A DNA stretch of 64,000 nucleotides from Tissierellia bacterium (GTDB lineage Bacteria > Bacillota > Clostridia > Tissierellales > Peptoniphilaceae): the NCBI GenBank assembly GCA_012728295.1, contig JAAYFJ010000080.1, forward strand, positions 1 to 64,000, in the 5' to 3' direction. Positions 17,106-25,913 of this stretch are shown here, piece by piece. Position numbers and translations under genes: made by a program. The stretch's first letter is position 1. The number at the start of each line of letters is the position of its first letter. The notes beneath the pieces are model-generated. The model was not told the origin of the DNA and ran no database searches. It saw only the letters and a program-made list of their open reading frames with translations.

Positions 17106-18398
17106 ATGAAAAGATTTGTAATTAAACTAATGTTGCTCTGTTTTATTATAACAAACTTTGCTACAAATGCCTATGGAGAAGAGCTACAATTGTCTGCTAA
17201 CTCATCTGTCCTTATGGATGCAGCTTCAGGCCAAGTTCTATTAAGCAAAAATGCTGATGAAAAAATTAATCCTTCCTCAACTACCATGGTATTAACAGCT
17301 TTAGTAGCATTAGATAATGTTAAGCTAGATGAGGTCATAACTGTCACAGCAGAGGCAATAGAGCTTGGAGTTGGTAGTGATTTCAAGTTGCAAGAGGGCG
17401 AAAGGCTAACAGTGGAACAGCTTATAGCTTCTATGTTCTTGCAGTCTTCTGGAGACGCTGCCATGGCACTTGCGTTCCATGTAGGTGGTACTCTAGGCGA
17501 ATTTAGCAAGATGATGAATGAGAAAGCCAAAGAAATCGGGATGACAAATTCTAATTTTATTAATCCCAGTGGAATTCATGACGAGGAACATAAGTCTACT
17601 GCCAGGGACATGGCTAAATTAATGGCTTATGCTATGAAAGTCAAAAGCGTCGAAAAGTTATTATCTTATAAAGAATTTACTATTCCTCCTACTAATAAGA
17701 CTACTGCACCTAGATCTATAAACAATATTAGTAAATTATTTGATAATCAAGGTACAGTTGATGTTGGGGGTAAAACCGTTGCTATTGCATATGAAGGTTT
17801 AGTAGCATCTAAGGCAGGCTATAGCGATATGGCTAAAAACTGCATGTTGTCCGCAGCTACAAGGGGAGATCTAACACTTATTGTTACTGTATTTGGTGCT
17901 GAAGGAGCTAATGTCTATTCCGATACTCATGCATTGTTCAATTTTGGATTTGCAAACTTTAAAATAGCAACTATTATAAAAGCAAATGAATTTGTTGACA
18001 ATTTTACAATAACCAACTCCAAGGAAGAGATAGTTCCTGCAGTAGTAAAAGAAGGGTTTACCATGCCTATCTTAGATGGACAAACCTTTGATGTAGAAAG
18101 AGTAGTGAGGGAGCTAAAAGTAGATTTACCTCTAAAAAAAGGTGATCCTATTGCTGAGATGGACATCCGAGTCAATGGTGAAATCGTTAGCACACTTCCC
18201 ATAGTTACGACAATTGATGTAAATAATAAAACAGCATTTAGGGTGTGGCCTATATTACAAAAGATTTTCATTCCGCTATTTGCAATAATTCTCTTTCTAT
18301 TCATAATTATGCTAATAATAAGACAACGTAATAGACGTAAGAAAAAATTGAGATTACAACAAAAAAGACGTCAAGAGAGAATAAAAAGAAGGTACTAA
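17106..18398 (+). CDS. DacF-like S11 carboxypeptidase homologue without catalytic lysine
   Basis: 430-residue exported protein of the penicillin-binding S11 family: signal peptide (1-24, ending NAYGEE), peptidase domain (about 28-285), C-terminal beta domain (about 295-380), a membrane segment (about 387-407) and a very basic tail. Family catalytic motifs are altered. SxxK reads S58-T-T-M61, with Met (ATG at 17286) in place of the general-base Lys; SxN reads SSG (114-116); KTG reads KAG (236-238). The surrounding fold sequence is well kept (NPSGIHDEEHKSTARDMAKL). It is likely catalytically dead or altered, with possible structural or regulatory use in the cell wall. GGGGGTG precedes the ATG. 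A terminator follows at 18404-18428. Confidence 0.88.
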   Translation: MKRFVIKLMLLCFIITNFATNAYGEELQLSANSSVLMDAASGQVLLSKNADEKINPSSTTMVLTALVALDNVKLDEVITVTAEAIELGVGSDFKLQEGERLTVEQLIASMFLQSSGDAAMALAFHVGGTLGEFSKMMNEKAKEIGMTNSNFINPSGIHDEEHKSTARDMAKLMAYAMKVKSVEKLLSYKEFTIPPTNKTTAPRSINNISKLFDNQGTVDVGGKTVAIAYEGLVASKAGYSDMAKNCMLSAATRGDLTLIVTVFGAEGANVYSDTHALFNFGFANFKIATIIKANEFVDNFTITNSKEEIVPAVVKEGFTMPILDGQTFDVERVVRELKVDLPLKKGDPIAEMDIRVNGEIVSTLPIVTTIDVNNKTAFRVWPILQKIFIPLFAIILFLFIIMLIIRQRNRRKKKLRLQQKRRQERIKRRY

Positions 18399-18403
18399 AA
18401 AAG

Positions 18404-18430
18404 CAGAGGTCAAATGGCCTCTGCTTTACT
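18404..18430 (+). terminator. Terminator after the carboxypeptidase homologue
   Basis: Stem AGCAGAGGTC / GGCCTCTGCT with a short loop, followed by a brief T run. It faces the 6S RNA terminator. Confidence 0.65.
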
Positions 18431-18439
18431 ATTTATGTA

Positions 18440-18473
18440 AATAACAAAACGCCGGTATTCGGCGTTTATTGTT
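18440..18473 (-). terminator. Terminator of the 6S RNA transcript
   Basis: Minus strand: stem AACGCCGAATACCGGCGTT followed by TTGTTATTT; GC-rich stem with a short loop, directly 3' of the 6S RNA closing stem. Confidence 0.6.
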
Positions 18474-18475
18474 TT

Positions 18476-18659
18476 TGAATCCGCGGTGCCGTATAACTCT
18501 TGGAATTCAGACCCGCCCTTTAATAAGGTGGGTTTCTTGTCGACAACATCAAACGTCCTCTCAAGGAGGCTTGTTATCCTTTGCCGAACACAGACTCCCG
18601 TGTCTGTCTTGTCGGTTGAATTACTAGAGCTGCTCGAACATCGCAGATATATAGTTCCT
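18476..18659 (-). ncRNA. ssrS: 6S RNA (RNA polymerase regulator)
   Basis: Non-coding, with a consensus promoter upstream and a terminator downstream. The two ends pair: ATCTGCGATGTT at the 5' side with GGCACCGCGGAT at the 3' side. Internal hairpins are visible: ACAGAC-ACGGGA-GTCTGT and the ACCCACCTT / AAGGGCGGGT stem before the 3' closing strand, a pattern I recognise from Firmicute 6S RNA. 6S RNA binds the sigma-A holoenzyme by mimicking an open promoter. The ends are estimates. The open frames across it are not genes. Confidence 0.75.
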
Positions 18660-18665
18660 ACACTC

Positions 18666-18694
18666 ATTATAAACTATACAGAAAATTATTTCAA
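18666..18694 (-). promoter_or_regulatory. Consensus sigma-A promoter of the 6S RNA
   Basis: TTGAAA (18689-18694), 17-base spacer, TATAAT (18666-18671); transcription should start near 18659. Confidence 0.75.
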
Positions 18695-18706
18695 CATTTC
18701 TTATGT

Positions 18707-20398
18707 TTACATTCTCTCTGGAGCTTCAATTCCTAAAATCTTAAGCCCATTGCTTATGGCCACTTTCGTAGCATATGCCAAGTGTTGACGTGCATTTTTC
18801 AATTGGTAATCCTCCACATTTATAGGAGTTTGATTATAGAATGCATTAAATAGCTTTGCAATCTCTACAATATGTCTAGTGATAAAGAATGGTTCATATT
18901 TTATATGAGAATCAATTATTACCTGTGGGAATCTATAAATCGCCTGAAGAAGCATCCTTTCAGCTTCACCATCTAATAGGTTTTCGTCAAACTCCCCCTG
19001 TTTAAACTCTCCTTTGCTAAGCAATGACCCAATTCTTGCATGAGTATATTGCACGTATGGTCCTGTCTCGCCATCAAAGCTTAATGCTCTATCCCAACTG
19101 AACACATAGTCTTTAATTCTCTGATTGAATAGTTCTTGGAAAATTACAGCACCAATTCCGACTTGACGGGCTAATCCCTCTTCGTCTTCAATATGGCTGC
19201 CTCTTTCCTTTATTATCTCATATGCATTGTCAACTGCTTGATTTAAAACATCTTCCAAAAACAGGACCTTTCCTCTTCTAGTAGAAAGTGTTCCATCTTC
19301 CAAACTTACCATTCCAAAAGGCACATGAATACAGTCTTTCGCCCAGGGATATCCCATTAGCTCCACCACTTTAAACCAAGAGTTAAAGTGCAGAGATTGC
19401 TGTGATCCTACAACGTAAATATTTTTATAAAAATCATAGTGGTTCTTTCTATAAAAAGCTGCAGCAATATCTCTAGTAGTATATATTGTTGAACCGTCGG
19501 ACTTAATAATCATAACCGGTGGTATGTTTTTCTCTTTAATGTCAACTACATACGCTCCATCCGACTCTTCCAATAACCCTTTTGCCTCTAGCTCGTCAAT
19601 AACTGCTGGCATCTTATCCGAGTAAAACGATTCCCCCGCATAGGAGTCGAATTCAATACCAAGCATATTATACACTTTAGAAAACTCGTCTAAACTTACT
19701 TCTCTAAACCATTGCCATAGTTCTACAGCTTCAGAATTCCCTTCTTCCAACGCCTTGAACCATCGTCTTGACTCTTCTTTCACTTCATCATTATTTTCAG
19801 CCTCTTCATTGATTCTCACATATAGCTTTAATAACTCCCTAATGGGATCTGCCTCTACGACCTTTTTATCTCCCCATTTTTTATAGGCGGTAATTAGCAT
19901 GCCAAACTGTGTACCATAATCTCCAAGATGGTTTATAGAAACCGTCTCATAGCCTAGAGTCTTGTAAATGTTGTATAGGGCATGACCGATTACCGTACTC
20001 CTAATATGGCCTATGTGAAATGGCTTTGCAATATTAGGTGAAGAAAACTCCACTAAAACCTTCTTGCCATTACCAAGTTTTGAAGAACCAAAACCTTCTG
20101 GGTTTTCTACAATGCTATTTATTAATTCTTTTGCCATTATCGGCATATATACGAAGAAATTTAAATAAGGTCCCATAGCTTCAACTTTTGTAAAATATGG
20201 CTTAGGCTCAATTGTCACTGCCAGTTCTGCTGCTATGGCAACAGGTGATTTTTTCATCTGCTTTGACAGCTGAAACATGGGGATTGCAAAGTCTCCCATA
20301 TCAGGGTTTGGTGGAACTTCTATTAAACTCTCCAAATCTACATCTTCAGGAAAATGCATTTTTAACAATTCTACTAATATCTTTTTATAATCTATCAT
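18707..20398 (-). CDS. argS: Arginyl-tRNA synthetase
   Basis: Class I synthetase that charges tRNA-Arg, 563 residues. It has the N-terminal Arg-S additional domain (about 1-85), the HIGH motif in KPFHIGHIRSTVIG (about 113-126), the substitute KMSKS region LSTRRGKVLFLEDVL, and a C-terminal DALR anticodon domain ending NGLKILGIEAPERM. The start MIDYKK follows GGAGGATAAA; the frame extends upstream through the T-box and that part is not translated. It is controlled by the T-box leader upstream with an AGA (Arg) specifier. Confidence 0.96.
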   Translation of the reverse strand: MIDYKKILVELLKMHFPEDVDLESLIEVPPNPDMGDFAIPMFQLSKQMKKSPVAIAAELAVTIEPKPYFTKVEAMGPYLNFFVYMPIMAKELINSIVENPEGFGSSKLGNGKKVLVEFSSPNIAKPFHIGHIRSTVIGHALYNIYKTLGYETVSINHLGDYGTQFGMLITAYKKWGDKKVVEADPIRELLKLYVRINEEAENNDEVKEESRRWFKALEEGNSEAVELWQWFREVSLDEFSKVYNMLGIEFDSYAGESFYSDKMPAVIDELEAKGLLEESDGAYVVDIKEKNIPPVMIIKSDGSTIYTTRDIAAAFYRKNHYDFYKNIYVVGSQQSLHFNSWFKVVELMGYPWAKDCIHVPFGMVSLEDGTLSTRRGKVLFLEDVLNQAVDNAYEIIKERGSHIEDEEGLARQVGIGAVIFQELFNQRIKDYVFSWDRALSFDGETGPYVQYTHARIGSLLSKGEFKQGEFDENLLDGEAERMLLQAIYRFPQVIIDSHIKYEPFFITRHIVEIAKLFNAFYNQTPINVEDYQLKNARQHLAYATKVAISNGLKILGIEAPERM

Positions 20399-20410
20399 TT
20401 TATCCTCCTT

Positions 20411-20615
20411 GCAAAAAAAGTCTCTTCCAAAAGGAAGAGACGAGATATCCCGTGGTGCCACTCTACTTGATTATTAATCCACTTTTGGGTGATAACGCTA
20501 CCAGCAGGTTCTCCAGGACTCTATTCATCAAGTGCTCATCGCCGACTTTCACCAACTCGGCTCGCTTTAGACTACCTCTTGATTACTATTCCCTTCACAA
20601 AACCAAAAATATCAT
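20411..20615 (-). promoter_or_regulatory. T-box riboswitch of argS (specifier AGA)
   Basis: The minus-strand leader carries the T-box sequence AGAGTGGCACCACGGG (20449-20464) and a terminator stem GTCTCTTCC / GGAAGAGAC followed by seven U (20413-20441). Aligning Stem I with that of thrS (TGAAG-ACC and TGAAT-AGA) puts the specifier triplet at 20520-20522, reading AGA, an arginine codon. Uncharged tRNA-Arg should favour antitermination. The 5' end is approximate. Confidence 0.88.
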
Positions 20616-20665
20616 ATCATACGAGTAATTATTTTTCCATAGAAATATCACATTTAAGAAAATTG

Positions 20666-23038
20666 TTATTTAAGTTCAACTACTGTTACCCCAGTTCCTC
20701 CCTCGTGGAATCCTCCCACTCGTGTACTGGCTACATGACGATGTTTCTTTAAATATGGCTGCAACCCTTCCCTGAGAGCACCCGTTCCCTTACCATGGAT
20801 TATCTGGACTTCTTTAAGGCCGCTTATATATGCATCATCTAAATACTTATCTATATCTATTCTAGCTTCTTCTATGTTTTTACCTCTCACATCTATCTCC
20901 GGTGACATTGCTGAAGCCTTCAAATCCACCATACGTTTCGCCTGTACTTGTCCATGGTTGTTTTCAACCTGGTCCAATACTTTAAGTGAATTAAACTTTA
21001 CATCTAACTTCATAGCCCCAACTTGAATACTTGCTTGTTTTCTCTTTTCATCAACTTCTAACACTGTCCCTTTATAGCCCAGTGTAAGCACTTCCACACT
21101 GTCTCCAGGTTTTAATGATTTTGGCGCTTTCTGGTTCTTTACTTTTTTTATGCCATCTGCCATCTGAACATTTAACTTGTCTTCAGCATGTTTAAGCACC
21201 TCTTGTGCCTGCTGTAATCTGGTGGCGTCATTTTTTTCCAAAGCATAGGTTATGTCTTTAATCTCATCTAAGATTAGACGACTTTCCTCTTTAGTCTGTC
21301 TCAATATTTTCCTAGCTTCTTCTCTAGCCTGTTGTATTATTTTATCCCTTTCTTCAGAAAGTTTTTTCCGTTCCATTGATAATGCAATCTTATTTGCTTC
21401 AGCTTCCATCTCATGCATTAATGCCATCTGTTTCTGTTCTTCAGCAGCTATTCTATCTCTTTCCAACGCTTGAAGTACGTCCTCAAATTCGATGCTCTCT
21501 CTTTCGACAAATCCCTTTGCATCAGCAATGAGTTCGTCTGACAAACCAAGTCTTTTAGAAATCTCAAATGCATTAGATTTTCCTGGTAAACCTATGCTTA
21601 ATCTATATGTCGGGCTCAATGTCTCAACGTTAAATTCCATGCTACCATTGACTACATTTGGAGTTGTCAAAGCATATACCTTAAGCTGTGAATAGTGAGT
21701 GGTCGCCATGGTAAAGACTTTTTTCTTCAATAAATTCTCTAATATTGCCATGGCTAAAGCTGCCCCTTCAGTGGGATCTGTTCCTGCACCTAATTCATCA
21801 AATAACACAAAATCATCCGGCCCTACATCTTTCATTATAGAAACAATATTTACCATATGCGATGAAAAAGTTGATAAACTCTGCTCGATGCTCTGCTCGT
21901 CACCAATATCTGCATATATTTCATTAAAGACCCTAACAGTAGACTGTTCTCTAGCAGGTATGTGAAGCCCTGATTGCGCCATTAGAGTAAGCAGTCCCGC
22001 CGTTTTTAATGCTACAGTCTTTCCGCCAGTATTTGGCCCTGTAATAATTAGTGTTGAAAACTCTCCACCCAATTTTATATCAATAGGTACTACCGTATTC
22101 TTATTTAATAGTGGATGCCTTGCTTCTGTTATTTCCATCGCTTCAGTGTCTGTCAATAAAGGCTCTGTGCCCTTTATCTCCACCGATAATTTAGCTTTCG
22201 CAAAGGCAAAATCTAATGCGGTTAAATGACGAAGGTTTTCTGTTAGTTCTTCAGCCATTTCACCTACATATCCACTTAGTTCCTGTAAAATTCTGTGGAT
22301 TTCCTGATCCTCTTCAGCGTCCAATTGTCTTAGTTCATTGTTTAAGTTAACTACAGCTGTAGGCTCAATAAATACAGTTGCACCAGATGAGCTGACATCA
22401 TGCACTAATCCATCTACAATGCCTTTGTGTTCTGATTTAACAGGGACTACATAACGCCCACCTCTCATGGTCACCAAACTGTCCTGAAGGTATTTCTTGT
22501 TGTTTGCCGAGGTTATTAATTTTTGTAATTGCCTTTGGATACTCTCTTTTCTAGATGCCTTTTTTCTGCGAATCGACCTTAATGTAGAAGATGCATCATC
22601 AGAAATCTCATCTGGCGATATAATAGCAATATCTATTAAGTTCTCTAAATTAGGATTTGGTGTTAATAAAGATATATAGCTATCAATTATGGGATATGAG
22701 ATGTCTTCCTCCTGTTTTTTAGAGTACTTTTTAAGCATTTGTATCACGCGCAAACTATCGCCAATATTCAGCAGTTGTCCAGGAGATAACGCTCCCCCTA
22801 GCATTGCCCTGTGGTAAGAGTCTTTCATATCGTATATTCCAAATAATGGTGGTGACCCTTTGCGGTGTAATAGAGAAACTGCTTCCGTAGTCTCCTGCTG
22901 AGCAGATTGAATCTCCTCAACGCTTCTATATGGTGAAAGTTGGGTACACAATCGTTTTCCTGGCTGTGATTCAGCTAGGTTTTCTAATTTTTCAATTATT
23001 CTATTGTATTCTAATACTTTTAATGCCTTAGTATTCAT
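20666..23038 (-). CDS. mutS2: MutS2 family endonuclease / ribosome-collision ATPase
   Basis: 790-residue MutS2. N-terminal core and clamp domains, an ABC-type ATPase with Walker A TGPNTGGKTVALK (about 330-342) and Walker B VLFDELGAGTDPTEGAAL, a long charged coiled-coil (about 510-625), a small KOW-like region and a C-terminal Smr nuclease domain (about 715-790) with VDVRGKNIEEARIDIDKYL-type and IHGKGTGALREG motifs. Family members suppress recombination and, in B. subtilis, rescue collided ribosomes. AGGAGGAAG precedes the ATG; it is nine bases after the U32 peptidase gene in the pheST operon. Confidence 0.95.
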   Translation of the reverse strand: MNTKALKVLEYNRIIEKLENLAESQPGKRLCTQLSPYRSVEEIQSAQQETTEAVSLLHRKGSPPLFGIYDMKDSYHRAMLGGALSPGQLLNIGDSLRVIQMLKKYSKKQEEDISYPIIDSYISLLTPNPNLENLIDIAIISPDEISDDASSTLRSIRRKKASRKESIQRQLQKLITSANNKKYLQDSLVTMRGGRYVVPVKSEHKGIVDGLVHDVSSSGATVFIEPTAVVNLNNELRQLDAEEDQEIHRILQELSGYVGEMAEELTENLRHLTALDFAFAKAKLSVEIKGTEPLLTDTEAMEITEARHPLLNKNTVVPIDIKLGGEFSTLIITGPNTGGKTVALKTAGLLTLMAQSGLHIPAREQSTVRVFNEIYADIGDEQSIEQSLSTFSSHMVNIVSIMKDVGPDDFVLFDELGAGTDPTEGAALAMAILENLLKKKVFTMATTHYSQLKVYALTTPNVVNGSMEFNVETLSPTYRLSIGLPGKSNAFEISKRLGLSDELIADAKGFVERESIEFEDVLQALERDRIAAEEQKQMALMHEMEAEANKIALSMERKKLSEERDKIIQQAREEARKILRQTKEESRLILDEIKDITYALEKNDATRLQQAQEVLKHAEDKLNVQMADGIKKVKNQKAPKSLKPGDSVEVLTLGYKGTVLEVDEKRKQASIQVGAMKLDVKFNSLKVLDQVENNHGQVQAKRMVDLKASAMSPEIDVRGKNIEEARIDIDKYLDDAYISGLKEVQIIHGKGTGALREGLQPYLKKHRHVASTRVGGFHEGGTGVTVVELK

Positions 23039-23046
23039 ACTTCCTC

Positions 23047-25377
23047 CTACTCTACTCCGCGTCTTAAATGACCCTTTGTAATTGAACCATATCTTTCGAT
23101 TAGTTCTTCCTTTAAATCGGCATCAAATATTCCCATCAAGGAATTATAATAGTTCCTAATAATTTTCTCCGGATCTTCTTCTATAGTAAATTCCATTCTT
23201 AAATATTCCCAACCTTGTTTTCTCAGATTCTTTAATTCGTCTGGAGCCCAAATTGGATAGGAATTCAATATTTCTGTGAGACCATTTTGTCTATGGAATC
23301 TAAAGGATATACCTCTTTCATCTACTAGTGCATGACCGTTATTATATGAACAAGTTCCACAGTTGCTAGAATCTTTACAATTTCTGATGGTCGAAGCTGG
23401 ACAATGGCGTGTAATCATTGCCGGAGCAAATCCATAACAAATAACTTCCCCACTCATTTCAATATATTCAGATAAAGTTTGCAGCTGAGGAATGGATAGT
23501 TCCCTTGAAGCAGTGTAGGAGCTCATTCCCTTGCTCTTATAATGAATTCCTGACCACGGATTAAACACTTGCATTGAAGCTCCTCCGTGAACTTTATAGC
23601 CTTCCTTTAGTAATCTTCTAAAAGAACCTAAATCCACAGCTTCAACTCCACTTATTTGCTCTTTTATACCGTATAATGACTCCATGGCTTTTTCTAAATC
23701 AGGAGTCTCCATAACAGGTGGAAATTTGATATAAAGTTCTAGGTTATTGCTCTTAGCTTCTTTTAATATTTCATTATCGACAATCCTAAGTGGCATATAA
23801 ACTCTTTTTATAAATTCTTTAGGTATTTTTTCCCATTGTTCTACAGTCTTAATTGAAACTGAAATCTTAGTTTCAATAACCTTTTCATTTACTTTTAAGA
23901 GAATAGGTAAATCCTTAGCTCTTTTTGGTCTTTGTCCTAAATACTTGTCAGTTATCTTTTGCTCTAGCTCTCGTCTCATTGCGTTGAGAGCCCCCTTACT
24001 CATAAAACAGCCACTACCTAAATCCAAAACAAGTTCTTCCCAATAAAAGTTAGTGTCTCCAAATCTACTCCATTGCGAAGTCAACATTTCCTTGTTTAAT
24101 TCCACTTTATTAGCTTGCTCAACTATGGACTCTCCAATTATTTCAAATTCATTAGTACCATCAGAAACCCTTAATCTTGGTTTTTCACCAATGGATATTC
24201 TAGCTAATCCTTTTAATCCTATTTTTATTCTTTCTTCCCCATAGGAATCAGCTGCTCTATTAAGCAATTCCACCGATGATGTTCTATATACTTTATCGTC
24301 TTCCGATATTCCTCTTATGGGAATTGATATCCAATCGCCTTTTTCATATTCGCTATTCACAGTCCATCCATCAGTAATTGAGTTTTTCATTTCAATAGCC
24401 AATCCATCGCCTTTTGCTATTGGTTTTTGAGTTATGAAACCTGGCTTACCCTTTTTTTCATAAGATACTATGCCAACTTGCACTCCTTTATTATCAGGTC
24501 TGTTCTCATTGATAAAGGTCTTTCCAAAACTGTCAAACGCCAATCCATTAGTAAAGCCCCTGTTGAAAATCTGTGCAATATCATCTCGGTCTTGCTCTGT
24601 TATGGCGTTTGTTAGAGCCTTATTATATGTCCCTACAACAGTGGCTACATATTCAGGTCTCTTCATTCTGCCCTCAATTTTAAAAGAGTATATACCAGCT
24701 TCATGCCATTGGACTATCGTGTCTAAAGAGGTTAATTCCCTAGGACTTAAAAAGTATCCTTTATTATTGTCTAAGGTATATGGTTTTCTACAAGGCTGAG
24801 CACATCTTCCTCTATTTCCTGATCTGCCTCCTATTAAGCTGCTAAATAAACATTGCCCTGAATAACATACGCATAGCGCTCCATGAATAAACCCTTCCAT
24901 TGGTATATTTAGGTGCTTTTTCATATTGGATATTTCTTTAAGGGAGGTTTCTCTAGCTACTACCACTCTATCAAAACCCATTTCTTCCATATATAAACCG
25001 CCATCCATATTGTGGATAAACATCTGGGTACTGGCATGTAATTCCATTCCTGGATATCTTCCAGACGCAATGGCAGCTAAACCTAAGTCCTGTATTATTA
25101 TTCCATCTACTCCCATATAGTATAATTCATCTACCAATGAAATAACTTTTGGCATTTCCTCATAACGATAAAGGGTGTTGACTGTAACAAACAATCTCAC
25201 ACCCCTCATATGGGTATATTCAACAGCCCACGCCATGGCTTCTTCATCAAAATTAGCTGCAGACGCCCTGGCGCTGAACTTAGTGCTACCTAGATAAACA
25301 GCGTCGCAACCATTTTGAACCGCTGCAATCAAAGCCTCTCTACTTCCTACTGGTGCTAATAATTCCCAAGATTTCAA
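23047..25377 (-). CDS. U32 family peptidase-like protein with DUF3656 (RlhA-like)
   Basis: 776-residue member of the U32 family. The N-terminal part has ELLAPVGSREALIAAV and AVYLGSTKFSAR; the U32 signature is MEGFIHGALCVCYSGQC followed by SGNRGRCAQPCRKPY, with the conserved Cys cluster. The C-terminal part includes DUF3656 and a second Cys-rich segment (HCPASTIRNCKDSSNCGTC). Long U32 proteins of this kind (RlhA in E. coli) take part in hydroxylation of 23S rRNA C2501, while shorter ones hydroxylate tRNA uridine; RNA modification is therefore more likely than proteolysis. The start is TTG at 25377, after GGAGAG and overlapping nothing. It sits between zapA and mutS2. Confidence 0.88.
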   Translation of the reverse strand: MKSWELLAPVGSREALIAAVQNGCDAVYLGSTKFSARASAANFDEEAMAWAVEYTHMRGVRLFVTVNTLYRYEEMPKVISLVDELYYMGVDGIIIQDLGLAAIASGRYPGMELHASTQMFIHNMDGGLYMEEMGFDRVVVARETSLKEISNMKKHLNIPMEGFIHGALCVCYSGQCLFSSLIGGRSGNRGRCAQPCRKPYTLDNNKGYFLSPRELTSLDTIVQWHEAGIYSFKIEGRMKRPEYVATVVGTYNKALTNAITEQDRDDIAQIFNRGFTNGLAFDSFGKTFINENRPDNKGVQVGIVSYEKKGKPGFITQKPIAKGDGLAIEMKNSITDGWTVNSEYEKGDWISIPIRGISEDDKVYRTSSVELLNRAADSYGEERIKIGLKGLARISIGEKPRLRVSDGTNEFEIIGESIVEQANKVELNKEMLTSQWSRFGDTNFYWEELVLDLGSGCFMSKGALNAMRRELEQKITDKYLGQRPKRAKDLPILLKVNEKVIETKISVSIKTVEQWEKIPKEFIKRVYMPLRIVDNEILKEAKSNNLELYIKFPPVMETPDLEKAMESLYGIKEQISGVEAVDLGSFRRLLKEGYKVHGGASMQVFNPWSGIHYKSKGMSSYTASRELSIPQLQTLSEYIEMSGEVICYGFAPAMITRHCPASTIRNCKDSSNCGTCSYNNGHALVDERGISFRFHRQNGLTEILNSYPIWAPDELKNLRKQGWEYLRMEFTIEEDPEKIIRNYYNSLMGIFDADLKEELIERYGSITKGHLRRGVE

Positions 25378-25379
25378 AA

Positions 25380-25892
25380 CTACTCTCCGTCCGTTAATGC
25401 TTCATATGCTTCTTTAAGAGCCTCATGCTCCTGCTTTAATCTTCTATATTCCAATTGATCTTCTATCTGTCGGTTAAGGAGTTGCTCATTTCGTTTTTTC
25501 ACAGTATCCAATTGCTCTAAACTTTTCAACCTCTCTTTTAATGAATCCAATTCTACATTTTGTTCTCTAATTTTTCTATCTTTAGTAGCGATGCCATCTT
25601 TAAGCTCATTTATATCCTTTTTTAACCCATTAGTCATGTCCATCCAATGGCTTTCAATGGCAGCTTTCCCGGTTTCTGTTCCCTCGCCCTGGTTCCTATA
25701 ACCCTCATCGGCAAGATTAAATGCTGCCAATGTCAGCGCTTGCAAACCAGAGAGCTGCGGATTTTTTTCTTTGACCTTGTTCAACTGCTGTTCTACCAGG
25801 TGGGCAATCATTTTAATATAGTTTTCTTTCCCTTCTCCTATTACCGTAAATCCCATTCCGTTTATCTCAACAGGTATTCTATTGGACTTCAT
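25380..25892 (-). CDS. zapA: Cell division protein ZapA
   Basis: 170 residues. The N-terminal ZapA domain (about 1-90: VEINGMGFTVIGEGKENYIK then the helix with LSGLQALTLAAFNLADE) binds FtsZ; a long coiled coil follows (about 95-165), rich in Glu, Lys and Gln. ZapA tetramers bundle FtsZ filaments at the division site. The extended coiled coil makes it longer than the roughly 85-110 residues of many ZapA proteins. TGGAGGTGGG precedes the ATG. It lies 21 bases after pheT. Confidence 0.85.
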   Translation of the reverse strand: MKSNRIPVEINGMGFTVIGEGKENYIKMIAHLVEQQLNKVKEKNPQLSGLQALTLAAFNLADEGYRNQGEGTETGKAAIESHWMDMTNGLKKDINELKDGIATKDRKIREQNVELDSLKERLKSLEQLDTVKKRNEQLLNRQIEDQLEYRRLKQEHEALKEAYEALTDGE

Positions 25893-25913
25893 CTTCCCAC
25901 CTCCATTAAAATG

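Noticed and set aside
18410-18667. Open frame of 85 codons on the minus strand
   Set aside because: It lies within the 6S RNA and its terminator, and the conserved RNA pairing explains the sequence.
20399-20461. N-terminal extension of argS
   Set aside because: It is a translation of the T-box and its terminator.
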